Shown one piece after another: positions 14,569 through 21,592 of a stretch of 24,769 nt of DNA. The stretch is from DATAMF01 sp964472565. Its GTDB lineage: Bacteria > Chloroflexota > Anaerolineae > Aggregatilineales > Aggregatilineaceae. The translations under genes and the position numbers were made by a program. The number at the start of each line of letters is the position of its first letter. Position 1 is the stretch's first letter. The notes under the pieces were generated by a model. The model saw nothing but the letters and a program-made list of their open reading frames with translations, did not search any database and was not told the DNA's origin. Location: NCBI GenBank assembly GCA_964472565.1, contig CAYYNB010000085.1, positions 1 through 24,769 of the forward strand, written 5' to 3'.

Positions 14569-16584
14569 ATGATGACAGAAAATTTAGTCGGTCAGGAAAT
14601 AGGCCATTTTGTGATCCGCGAACTGATCGGACACGGCGGAATGGCAACCGTTTACCGCGCGTATCAGTCCTCGGTCAACCGCGATGTGGCGCTCAAAGTG
14701 ATCGAACTGACCGACTCAAGCTGGCATGATCCGAGTTTTCAGCGCCGTTTCACCAAAGAAGCGGAAGTGATCGCCGCCCTGGAACACATTCATATCCTGC
14801 CCGTGTTCGACTACGGGATCACCGATCAGGTGGCGTATATTGCCATGCGGCTGCTGCGCGGCGGCACCCTGCGCGAGGTGATCAAAGATGGCCCGCTGAG
14901 CGTCGATAGGGCGGCAGACCTGTTCCGGCAGATCGCGCGCGGGCTGGCCTACGCGCACCGCAAAGGGGTGATTCACCGCGACCTGAAGCCCAGCAACATT
15001 ATGCTGGATGACGCCGGAAACGCGCTGCTGACCGACTTTGGCCTCGCCAAACTGATGGGCGATCCGCTCGAACTCACCAAGTCGGGCAACATTGTCGGTA
15101 CACCCACCTATATGTCCCCGGAACAACTGCGCGGCGATCCGCTTGATCACCGCTCGGACATCTACAGCCTGGGGGTGGTGCTGTATTATATGCTGGTCGG
15201 GCGTCCGCCCTTCGGCGGCACCGGCACCGATCTGGTATCGACCATTTACCAGCAGCTTGAAAAAGCCCCGCCGACCCCCAGCGAACACAACCCGCTGATT
15301 CCACAGCCCGTCGAGGCGGTGATTCTGCGGGCGCTGCAAAAAGCGCCGGAGAACCGGTACCAAAGCGCGGACGAAATGGCCGACGATCTGTATATGGCCT
15401 TAGGCCGCCGCCTCACCAGCGCGCATCTGGAAGTTCCATCACACCAGGCGCTGTCGCACAGTTCGCCCACGCAGATGTCCACCTCGTCCACCACGATTGA
15501 GATTCAGCGGCATAAATTTATCGCGGGGATCGTGGGCATGATTCTGCTGGGAGTCGGGGCGGTGATTCTGGCGCTGCTGCTCACCCGTGGATCGGATGAT
15601 CAGGCGGATTCACGTCCGACGATCACCCCCTCGGCGGCGGTTTTCGTCCCGACGGTGCTGCCCGGCGCGGAGGAATTGGCCGCGCTGGCCCAACCGGCGG
15701 AAGCCGAAATTCAACAGGCCCAACAGCGGTTGGCCGACGGCGGGTTTATCGGGCTGATCGCGTGCAATATGAGTTCGGAATATCACGCCACGATGACGCG
15801 CGAGATTGCAGATTTTATTCAGGGCTACGGGATTGAGTCGCAGGTGTACGACAGCAACACCGACGAATACCGCCAGATCACGGAAATCGAACGGGCGCGA
15901 GCCGACGGCGCAACCGGGTTGATCATCTGCCCGCTCAACCCCGATCTGCTGGCGACCTCGCTCCAATCGGCGCAGGCGGCGGGGATTCCAATGGTTTTCC
16001 TGCATTCCGATTTGCCGAGTTATGGCGGGGTGCTGCTGGCCGGGGATGATTATAAAATGGGGCAGGAAGCGGGGCGCTTCGCGGGCGGCATCATCCGCGA
16101 GGAACTGGACGGACAAGCACGGGTGATAGTGCTGGATTACCCCGATCTGCCGGTTATCGTGGTGCGCGCCAACGGCCTCGAAGACGGCCTGCATGAATTG
16201 GCCCCGGAGGCGGAAGTGGTGGGGCGCTATCTGGGCGGCACGCGTGATTTTGGGTATGCGTCGGTGAAAAAGCTGATCGAAGAGGGCGTGGCGTTTGACG
16301 CCATTCTGAGCATCAATGACGCCGGGGCGTTCGGCGCGATTGCAGCGATGGAAGAGGCCGGGATCGATTCTGATGCCGTCTTCATCAGCAGCATCGACGC
16401 GGAAGCGCTGGCGCTCAGCTATATCCGCGACGGGTATTATATGCGCGGATCGGTGCAGGTGAGCCGCGAAGAATTCTCGCGTACGGCGGTGAACGCCATG
16501 ATCAAACTGCTGGCAGGGGCTACCGTCCCCGAAACGTATCTGGTGCCGCCGGGAGATGTTATCAACCAGGCGAACTTAAACTGA
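14569..16584 (+). CDS. Transmembrane Ser/Thr protein kinase with extracytoplasmic sugar-binding-protein domain
   Basis: 671 residues from ATG 14569 (ATG 14572 equally likely). An N-terminal Hanks-type kinase (about 10-280) has all motifs: G-loop GHGGMATVY, VALK (K43), HRDLKPSN (H136-D138), DFG (D156), GTPTYMSPEQ, and DIYSLGVVLYYML. A juxtamembrane Ser/Thr-rich stretch leads to one membrane helix (about 318-339). The outer domain (about 390-665) reads GFIGLIACNMSSEY...IADFIQGYGIE, LIICPLNPDLLATSLQSAQAAGIPMVFLHSD, and ends in a ribose-binding-protein-like fold (Peripla_BP_4 type). It is thus a one-protein receptor: a sugar-type ligand outside, phosphorylation inside. The in-frame extension up to 14320 is rejected: it runs through AT-rich intergenic DNA and lacks kinase homology. 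The 16603 gene follows by 18 bp. Confidence 0.92.
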   Translation: MMTENLVGQEIGHFVIRELIGHGGMATVYRAYQSSVNRDVALKVIELTDSSWHDPSFQRRFTKEAEVIAALEHIHILPVFDYGITDQVAYIAMRLLRGGTLREVIKDGPLSVDRAADLFRQIARGLAYAHRKGVIHRDLKPSNIMLDDAGNALLTDFGLAKLMGDPLELTKSGNIVGTPTYMSPEQLRGDPLDHRSDIYSLGVVLYYMLVGRPPFGGTGTDLVSTIYQQLEKAPPTPSEHNPLIPQPVEAVILRALQKAPENRYQSADEMADDLYMALGRRLTSAHLEVPSHQALSHSSPTQMSTSSTTIEIQRHKFIAGIVGMILLGVGAVILALLLTRGSDDQADSRPTITPSAAVFVPTVLPGAEELAALAQPAEAEIQQAQQRLADGGFIGLIACNMSSEYHATMTREIADFIQGYGIESQVYDSNTDEYRQITEIERARADGATGLIICPLNPDLLATSLQSAQAAGIPMVFLHSDLPSYGGVLLAGDDYKMGQEAGRFAGGIIREELDGQARVIVLDYPDLPVIVVRANGLEDGLHELAPEAEVVGRYLGGTRDFGYASVKKLIEEGVAFDAILSINDAGAFGAIAAMEEAGIDSDAVFISSIDAEALALSYIRDGYYMRGSVQVSREEFSRTAVNAMIKLLAGATVPETYLVPPGDVINQANLN

Positions 16585-16602
16585 CAATCAAAAGGAGATA
16601 TT

Positions 16603-17535
16603 ATGAAACGCGTGCTGCTCGTCGTTCTGATCCTGCTGGGTTCGGGTGTTTCCGGCGTGGATGCGCAGGGGGGCGACGATTGCGACCCCACAGCCGTAAA
16701 AGCGTGGCTGCTGGGAGTCGATGAGTGGATGACGGTACTCAGCCAGGCGTTTGCTGCCGAGAAAAACGACCTGGAACTGAGTGCTGAAGCATTTCATTAT
16801 GTGTCTTACCGGGTCCTGTTCGAGATCGGGCAGTTGGAACGGCCCGCGTGCGCCGATGCGGTGCTGCTGGATGCTTACCGGGACATCAACACCCTGAGCC
16901 TGTTACGGATGTGTCCGCTCGGCGATACGGACTGCCGGGATCGAACTCAGGCGGCGCTGGATGCATCCGATCTGAATACAAAATATGAGGCCTTAAAAGT
17001 CATTGCAGGGTTTGGAACAGAGGACATTGTGAGTTCGCTGCCAGACGGGTGGGACTGGGCAGCAGTCCAGGCCCAGTATCCCGCACCGGGGCAGGACACC
17101 GCGCGCGACGAGGGCAGCCGTACCGCCCCGATCCCGTTCGGGGCATCGGTGGAGTTCCCGGAATACGGCGTGGTGCGCCTGGTCGAAGTGATTGATCCCT
17201 ATGTCACCGATGAAGTCTACGGTCTGGATGAAGGCTACCGGCTGGTAGGCTTTCGCTTTGAATATGACTGCACGCTGGCCAATGCGGACGAACCCTGCAC
17301 GGGCCTTGATTTTTGGGTTGATGGCGTGGTGACGCCGGATGATCGCATCCTGGAGTCAGCCAGCATTTTTGTATCCGACAACCTGCCCAATCTCAACATC
17401 CAGGAAGGGTTCGCCGGAACCACACTCACCGGGGTGTCCTTTTTTGCCCTGCCGCAAGACGAAACATTTAACCTCGTACGAGTCAGCGCGCTGGGGGAGA
17501 CTTTCAACGAAGTCTACTTTGCCATCGCGCCATGA
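16603..17535 (+). CDS. Exported protein of unknown function, downstream of the receptor kinase
   Basis: 310 residues. A signal peptide (LLVVLILLGSGVSGVDAQG) is followed by a helical Cys-containing half (DDCDPTAVKAWLLGVDEW..., RPACADAV, RMCPLGDTDC) and a beta-rich half (TAPIPFGASVEFPEYGVVRLVEVIDPY..., FRFEYDCTLANADEPCTGLDF), which resembles DUF4352-like immunoglobulin-fold proteins. That last assignment is tentative. The Cys are even in number and suit disulfides outside the membrane. A strong SD AAGGAG (16592-16597) and the 18-bp gap to the kinase gene suggest one operon, so it could be a partner or a modulator of the kinase's outer domain. No terminator is visible before the convergent YjzC-like gene. 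Confidence 0.7.
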   Translation: MKRVLLVVLILLGSGVSGVDAQGGDDCDPTAVKAWLLGVDEWMTVLSQAFAAEKNDLELSAEAFHYVSYRVLFEIGQLERPACADAVLLDAYRDINTLSLLRMCPLGDTDCRDRTQAALDASDLNTKYEALKVIAGFGTEDIVSSLPDGWDWAAVQAQYPAPGQDTARDEGSRTAPIPFGASVEFPEYGVVRLVEVIDPYVTDEVYGLDEGYRLVGFRFEYDCTLANADEPCTGLDFWVDGVVTPDDRILESASIFVSDNLPNLNIQEGFAGTTLTGVSFFALPQDETFNLVRVSALGETFNEVYFAIAP

Positions 17536-17550
17536 GGCGGCAAGGTAGGC

Positions 17551-17781
17551 CTATTCCAGCTTGTGCGTGCCGTGTGTATAACGGCTGACCCGCACAAAAC
17601 GCCACTCTGCCGGGCCGCCTGTGTCAGGATGTCCCGGCAGGAGTTCATCCTTTTTGAACGCGACCACCCGCCCCAACTGCACACGCGGATCGGGGCTGGT
17701 GTTCTCGCCCAGCAACTGGTAGGTGCCGGTCTCAGGAGCCGCTGTGCCTGACTGAAAGGTATTTCCTAAAGCGTCACTCAT
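17551..17781 (-). CDS. YjzC-like small protein
   Basis: 76 residues. The start FQSGTAAPETGTYQLLGE and the VVAFKKDELLPGHPDTGGPAEWRFVR end resemble the YjzC family of short, uncharacterised proteins, whose members follow a F..G..AP..G.Y plan and end near a W. The match is by eye only. The strong SD AAGGAGGAG (on the minus strand) and an extended -10 at 17815-17823 support expression. It converges on the exported protein gene with a 15-bp gap and lies downstream of pfkA on the same strand, though the promoter between them argues for separate transcription. Confidence 0.6.
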   Translation of the reverse strand: MSDALGNTFQSGTAAPETGTYQLLGENTSPDPRVQLGRVVAFKKDELLPGHPDTGGPAEWRFVRVSRYTHGTHKLE

Positions 17782-17814
17782 ATTTTTCTCTCCTCCTTAG
17801 CAAAACCTGACTCC

Positions 17815-17823
17815 ATTGTAGCA
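17815..17823 (-). promoter_or_regulatory. Extended -10 promoter of the YjzC-like gene
   Basis: On the minus strand TGCTACAAT is an extended -10 with no good -35. The start near 17808 gives a leader of about 27 bases that contains the SD. Confidence 0.55.
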
Positions 17824-17855
17824 CCTTTCGCAGGAGCCGTATTTTGGTTCGGAGA

Positions 17856-17883
17856 GGGCGATTCGTGAATCGCCCCGTTTTTT
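17856..17883 (+). terminator. Terminator-like palindrome facing the + strand
   Basis: GGGCGATTC (17856-17864) and GAATCGCCC (17867-17875) form a perfect 9-bp stem with a tiny 2-base (effectively 4-base) loop, followed by CG and T6 (17878-17883). It reads as a terminator only on the + strand, where no gene ends nearby. On the minus strand, just after pfkA, it lacks a T tract. It belongs to the GGGGC...GCCCC family of intergenic palindromes. Confidence 0.6.
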
Positions 17884-17886
17884 GTC

Positions 17887-18855
17887 CTATTTCGCCAGCA
17901 CCTTCGCCAACTCGAAGAGTTTGGTATCCAGCAGCTTTTTGCTTTTCACGACGACATCCAGCGGCGTCGTGACATACTCACCCTTGAGCAACCCGCACAG
18001 CACGCCCGTTTTACCCGCTGCGATCTGCTCCACCGCCAGCGCGCCCAACCGCGTCGCCAGAATACGATCAAATGCGCCGGGGTTACCGCCGCGTTGAATA
18101 TGGCCCAGCGTCGTCGCGCGCGGATCAAAGCCCAGCCGCTCGTTGTGCTTCTTGAAATAATTCAGCAGTTCTTCGGCGTTATATTTCGCGCCCTCGGCCA
18201 CCACGATAATCGCGTGGGCCTTGCCGCGCTCATACGTCACGCGGATCACGTCGGCCAGTTGTTCGGGATCGGTTTCCACTTCGGGGATGACTACCGCTTC
18301 CGCGCCGCCCGCGATGCCCGCCATCAACGCCAGATAGCCGCAGTCGCGCCCCATCACCTCGACCAAAAAGGCGCGCTCGTGGGATGATGCGGTGATCTTG
18401 AGGCGGTCAATCGCTTCGAGCGCGATATTCAGCGCCGTATCGACGCCGATGGTAATTTCTGAGCCAAAGAGATCGTTGTCAATGGTGGAGGCCACGCCCA
18501 CCACCGGAAAACCCATCGCGTTGAGCGCTTCCGCGCCCGTCTGCGATCCGTTCCCGCCGATGACCACCAGTGCCTCGATCCCCTTCTGATTCAGTTCACG
18601 CAGGGCGCTGAGGCGGCCTTCTTCGGTCTTAAATTCCGGCGCGCGGGCACTGCCCAACACCGTCCCGCCCCGCTGGATGATCCCGCCCACGCTGCGCGCA
18701 TCCAGCGCCGTCATGTCGCCGGACATCAGGCCCTTATAGCCATGATTCACGCCAAACACCGTCCAGCCCTGATCCAACCCGCACCGTACCACGGATCGAA
18801 TCGCGGCATTCATGCCGGGCGCATCGCCCCCGCTGGTCAACACTGCGATCTTCAT
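17887..18855 (-). CDS. pfkA: 6-phosphofructokinase
   Basis: 322 residues, the normal length for bacterial PfkA. Motifs: TSGGDAPGMNAAIR (8-20), RGGTVLGSAR (62-71), STIDND (substrate/catalytic loop), SSHERAFLVEVMGRDCGYLAL and GHIQRGG. It phosphorylates fructose 6-phosphate to the 1,6-bisphosphate in glycolysis. The nucleotide loop GGDGS of E. coli reads GGNGS here (N102), keeping the Gly that marks ATP use rather than PPi use. ATG 18855 is chosen because MKIAVLTSGGDAPG is the usual N-terminus and GAGGAG lies 7 bp upstream; an in-frame start at 18882 is not needed. The promoter is at 18890-18917. The methyltransferase gene lies just upstream on the same strand. Confidence 0.95.
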   Translation of the reverse strand: MKIAVLTSGGDAPGMNAAIRSVVRCGLDQGWTVFGVNHGYKGLMSGDMTALDARSVGGIIQRGGTVLGSARAPEFKTEEGRLSALRELNQKGIEALVVIGGNGSQTGAEALNAMGFPVVGVASTIDNDLFGSEITIGVDTALNIALEAIDRLKITASSHERAFLVEVMGRDCGYLALMAGIAGGAEAVVIPEVETDPEQLADVIRVTYERGKAHAIIVVAEGAKYNAEELLNYFKKHNERLGFDPRATTLGHIQRGGNPGAFDRILATRLGALAVEQIAAGKTGVLCGLLKGEYVTTPLDVVVKSKKLLDTKLFELAKVLAK

Positions 18856-18889
18856 GCTGCACTCCTCTCGCAAACACTGCACGCCTACA

Positions 18890-18917
18890 ATAGTACGGAT
18901 TCTACCGTTTTTCTCAA
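18890..18917 (-). promoter_or_regulatory. pfkA promoter
   Basis: On the minus strand TTGAGA (complement of 18912-18917) lies 16 bp from TACTAT (complement of 18890-18895). The -35 overlaps the stop codon of the methyltransferase gene. The leader is about 28 bases. Confidence 0.6.
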
Positions 18918-19693
18918 CAAGCCGATTTTCGGGCGATCATCGCAAAAACGCGGTGAGGGACGGCCAGTGGATCGGCTGGAAAATGCGCCGCCAGCAGGTC
19001 ACGCAGGGCCGCATCGAAAGCGGCGACCTGATCCGGCGGCAGGCTGGCCGCTACCCCCGCGCTGGCCCGCACACGCCCGCGCCATGCCGCGTGGCTGTAG
19101 GGGGTATCCACGTCGAAGGTGAACGACTCGATAGCCGCGAAGCCCGCCGCCGCCGCATCCGTTAACCAGGCGGCGTGAATCCCCGTTCCACCCGCACCGC
19201 GCCACGCCGGGTTATAGGTCAGGATCAGCCGCTCCGTCGCCTCGACCATGCTGCCCGGCAGCGGCAGCCAGTCGAAATGCGCGATCAGCAGCCAGCCGCC
19301 CGGCTTCAACACTCGCCGCACCTCGGCAGCCGCGCGCGGGCGATCAAACCAGTGCCAGCACTGCCCGGCGGCGACTCCGTCCAGGCGGCCCGCGCCCAGG
19401 GGAACCGCCTCGGCCCGGCCACACAGGTAAGCTACAGGCCAGGGCGCGCCCGTATCCAGGCGGCGGGCTTCGGCCAGCATGGACAGCGACGGATCGAGGC
19501 CGCTCACCACCACGCAGCCCTGCCCCGCGAAGCCGCGCGCCAGCGTCCCGGTGCCCGTCCCCAGGTCCAGCACATGCTGCCCGGCCAATCCCACGCCAAA
19601 CGCAGCCAGCCGCGTGAATAACTCCGGCGGGAATCCGGCCCGGTAGCGGCCATAGTCCGATGAGGTTTTACCAAAATCGATAGCGGTCATCAT
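18914..19693 (-). CDS. Class I SAM-dependent methyltransferase
   Basis: 259 residues from ATG 19693; GTG 19702 and ATG 19690 are also possible, and no strong SD decides. Motif I VLDLGTGTGTLA (41-52), the acidic GLDPSLSMLAEAR strand-2 motif and the VLKPGGWLLIAHFDW motif near strand 5 place it in the Methyltransf_11/UbiE-like group. The N-terminus DFGKTSSDYGRYRAGFP is typical of this group's small-molecule methyltransferases. The substrate cannot be inferred. It ends 58 bp before the pfkA start, overlapping that promoter. Confidence 0.85.
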   Translation of the reverse strand: MMTAIDFGKTSSDYGRYRAGFPPELFTRLAAFGVGLAGQHVLDLGTGTGTLARGFAGQGCVVVSGLDPSLSMLAEARRLDTGAPWPVAYLCGRAEAVPLGAGRLDGVAAGQCWHWFDRPRAAAEVRRVLKPGGWLLIAHFDWLPLPGSMVEATERLILTYNPAWRGAGGTGIHAAWLTDAAAAGFAAIESFTFDVDTPYSHAAWRGRVRASAGVAASLPPDQVAAFDAALRDLLAAHFPADPLAVPHRVFAMIARKSAC

Positions 19694-19703
19694 GTCGCTC
19701 ACT

Positions 19704-19760
19704 CAAAACAGGATGGATAAAATTTTGCGCGTTCCATCATGAAGAATGTCCCCTGTTTTG
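19704..19760. repeat. 9-bp inverted repeat in a divergent promoter region
   Basis: CAAAACAGG (19704-19712) and CCTGTTTTG (19752-19760) are perfect inverted copies, 39 bp apart, between the divergent methyltransferase and PD40 genes. Possible operator pair, or a large hairpin. No clear -35/-10 pair was found beside it. Confidence 0.4.
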
Positions 19761-19856
19761 TCAAATCGAAGTCGCATAAGGCGTTTATTTACTTTTGATG
19801 GTTTGTCAATTAAAGTAGAGAATGGAACCGTATGTATCATCTGAAGGATTCGTCAC

Positions 19857-20834
19857 ATGAACAGATTCAAATGGGCCGTCGTTGGGCTGCTCGCCGTGAT
19901 CCTCGTGGCGGCAGCGGCAATCGGCATTTTTATCTACGAACGCCTCCATGAAGACGTGATCGAACTCGAACAGGCCAGCGGCGATCTGGCGTTTATTTCG
20001 GATCGCGACGGTGTGTGGGATATTTATGTACTCGCGCCGGATGGCAAACTGCGGAATGTCACCGCGGAAGGCGAAGGCGACAGTTATCTTTTCAGCTATA
20101 CCTTCGACAGCAGCATGATCTATTTTTATACCAACAGCACGGGCGAATTTACCCCTGCGCGCGTCAAAAGTGACGGCAGCGAAATTGAAGCTATGGACTT
20201 TATGACTGCCGGGGCTAAAGTGTTCGCCAGCGGCCACCTGGACGTAGACCCGGCGTGGAGTCCCGATGGCACCCAACTCGCCTGGGTAAAAACGCGCGGC
20301 TTCAGCAACGATGTCTGCCTCGCCCAAATTGGGGATGTGAACAACTTCACCTGCCTGACGGAAAGCTCAGGATCAAATAACATGATGGCGTGGTCGCCGG
20401 ACGGCACGCAGATGGTTTTCGCGTCGGATCGCACCGACAAACAGAGCATCTTTGTCGCGGCGGTGGATGGCAGCAGCGAAACGCAGTTGACCCACGACGA
20501 AGGGTGGGATTTCCAGCCCGTCTGGTCGCTCGACGGGAAGCAGATTCTTTATATGTCCAACCGCGAAGATGATTCGCTGGTCAAGGGCGAGTTCGACTTT
20601 TACACGGTGAATCCCGATGGCAGCGACCTGCAACCCTTCGACGCCAGCACGACCACGTTCAAAGGCGATCCGGTTTATTCGCCGGACGGCAAACAGATCG
20701 CGTATATGTCCAACGAGGGCGGCACATGGCAGATTTATCTGATGGATGCCGACGGGAAAAACGTCCGCCAACTGACCAAAGGCGACTCGAATAATCTTTA
20801 TCCGGTGTGGGTGCCCAAGCCCGCCGAAGAATAA
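19857..20834 (+). CDS. Membrane-anchored PD40 (TolB-like) beta-propeller protein
   Basis: 325 residues. An uncleaved N-terminal anchor (WAVVGLLAVILVAAAAIGIFI, residues 6-26) is followed by about six PD40 blades: LAFISDRDGVWDIYVLAPDG, PAWSPDGTQLAW, MAWSPDGTQMVFASDR...IFVAAVDG, PVWSLDGKQILYMSNRED, and PVYSPDGKQIAYMSNE...IYLMDADGKNVRQLTKG. The blades follow the WSPDGxxIAFxS plan of TolB and dipeptidyl-peptidase propellers, but no peptidase or TolB partner domain is present, so it is a binding scaffold outside the membrane. The SD GAAGGA (19843-19848) fits. It is divergent from the methyltransferase gene. Confidence 0.88.
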   Translation: MNRFKWAVVGLLAVILVAAAAIGIFIYERLHEDVIELEQASGDLAFISDRDGVWDIYVLAPDGKLRNVTAEGEGDSYLFSYTFDSSMIYFYTNSTGEFTPARVKSDGSEIEAMDFMTAGAKVFASGHLDVDPAWSPDGTQLAWVKTRGFSNDVCLAQIGDVNNFTCLTESSGSNNMMAWSPDGTQMVFASDRTDKQSIFVAAVDGSSETQLTHDEGWDFQPVWSLDGKQILYMSNREDDSLVKGEFDFYTVNPDGSDLQPFDASTTTFKGDPVYSPDGKQIAYMSNEGGTWQIYLMDADGKNVRQLTKGDSNNLYPVWVPKPAEE

Positions 20835-20859
20835 GCCGCGATGCGAAATGGTTTTTGCA

Positions 20860-20881
20860 GGGGCAATGCATAAATTGCCCC
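20860..20881. repeat. Intergenic palindrome GGGGCAAT...ATTGCCCC
   Basis: GGGGCAAT (20860-20867) and ATTGCCCC (20874-20881) are perfect 8-bp arms around GCATAA. It is not followed by a T run in either direction, so it is not a standard terminator. It has the same plan as the palindromes at 1136, 3495 and 17856. Confidence 0.65.
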
Positions 20882-20914
20882 CTTGCCCCGCCAGCAGCAA
20901 ATGGTGATCTCCCG

Positions 20915-20920
20915 TATAAT
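20915..20920 (+). promoter_or_regulatory. -10 box of the QS-repeat protein gene
   Basis: A consensus TATAAT. No -35 is visible at normal spacing. The start near 20927 gives a leader of about 36 bases and the SD GGGGA (20951-20955). Confidence 0.45.
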
Positions 20921-20962
20921 GATATTCATCTTTTTACTATAGAATTAAGCGGGGAAACAAAA

Positions 20963-21481
20963 ATGCAGCGACAATTACGCGATTCAATCAAAACCAAGTA
21001 CGGCGTATCGAGTAGAACAAGCAATCAGGTGATTAAGGCCCTGACCGAAATCGAAAAACATCGTCAGGGCAAAGCCACCGGTCTGCCGGGACGCCCCGGT
21101 TCTGAACAGAATCAGAGCCAGAGCCAAAGCCAGAGCCAGAGTGATCAGATTCCGAATATTGACACGATTATCGGGGGGCTGTACGGCAGTGGGTCTTCGT
21201 CGCAGCGCGGCGGCGGGCTGCTCGGCCTGATCATCAACTTCATCCTCAGCCTGTTTACCCGGCGGGGGGGCAGTCAGGCCCAGGGCAGCAACAACGTGAT
21301 GAATATTCTGACCGATCTCACGGGCGGCGCAACCAACCCCAGCCAGGCCCCCGATCTGGCAAGCATTCTGTTAGGCCTGTTGGGCGGCGGCTCGACCGCT
21401 GGATCGAGCGGTCAGGCTCCCGATGTGGAAGACCTGATTACGAGTTTGATGAGCGGACGGTCTTCCAAAAAGTCCCGGTAG
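20963..21481 (+). CDS. Low-complexity protein with QS repeats, unknown function
   Basis: 172 residues, not recognised. A basic helical N-terminus (MQRQLRDSIKTKYGVSSRTSNQVIKALTEIEKHRQG, read here as two parts) is followed by a (QS)n linker, a Gly/Ser-rich part with one hydrophobic segment (GGGLLGLIINFILSLF, about 98-113) ending in TRRGG, and two similar short helical units, NVMNILTDLTGG and DLASILLGLLGG/DVEDLITSLMSG. ATG 20963 is chosen because GGGGA lies 7 bp upstream and an in-frame extension to 20807 would run through the palindrome at 20860. It has a -10 at 20915-20920. It could be a membrane- or surface-associated assembly protein, but this is guesswork. Confidence 0.65.
   Translation: MQRQLRDSIKTKYGVSSRTSNQVIKALTEIEKHRQGKATGLPGRPGSEQNQSQSQSQSQSDQIPNIDTIIGGLYGSGSSSQRGGGLLGLIINFILSLFTRRGGSQAQGSNNVMNILTDLTGGATNPSQAPDLASILLGLLGGGSTAGSSGQAPDVEDLITSLMSGRSSKKSR
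21113..21142 (+). repeat. 6-bp tandem repeat encoding (QS)n
   Basis: Five units: CAGAGC, CAGAGC, CAAAGC, CAGAGC, CAGAGT. They encode QSQSQSQSQS; a candidate for length variation by slippage. Confidence 0.85.
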
Positions 21482-21514
21482 CGTGTACCCGCGCTTGTCC
21501 ATCCCCAAGGATTA

Positions 21515-21554
21515 CAGAACCTGTCATCATGCATAAGGCACGAGACAGGTTCTG
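21515..21554. terminator. Perfect 11-bp hairpin between convergent genes
   Basis: CAGAACCTGTC (21515-21525) and GACAGGTTCTG (21544-21554) pair perfectly around an 18-base loop, between the + QS-repeat gene and the - discoidin gene. Neither side has a T tract, so the call as a terminator is weak; it may be a bidirectional transcript end that relies on another mechanism. Confidence 0.45.
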
Positions 21555-21592
21555 CCAACAGTTATTCAGAACATACCGGATGACAGCAGGCG

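Noticed and set aside
20807..20962. Extension of the QS-repeat gene overlapping the PD40 gene
   Set aside because: It crosses the palindrome at 20860 and the TATAAT at 20915; ATG 20963 has a proper SD.
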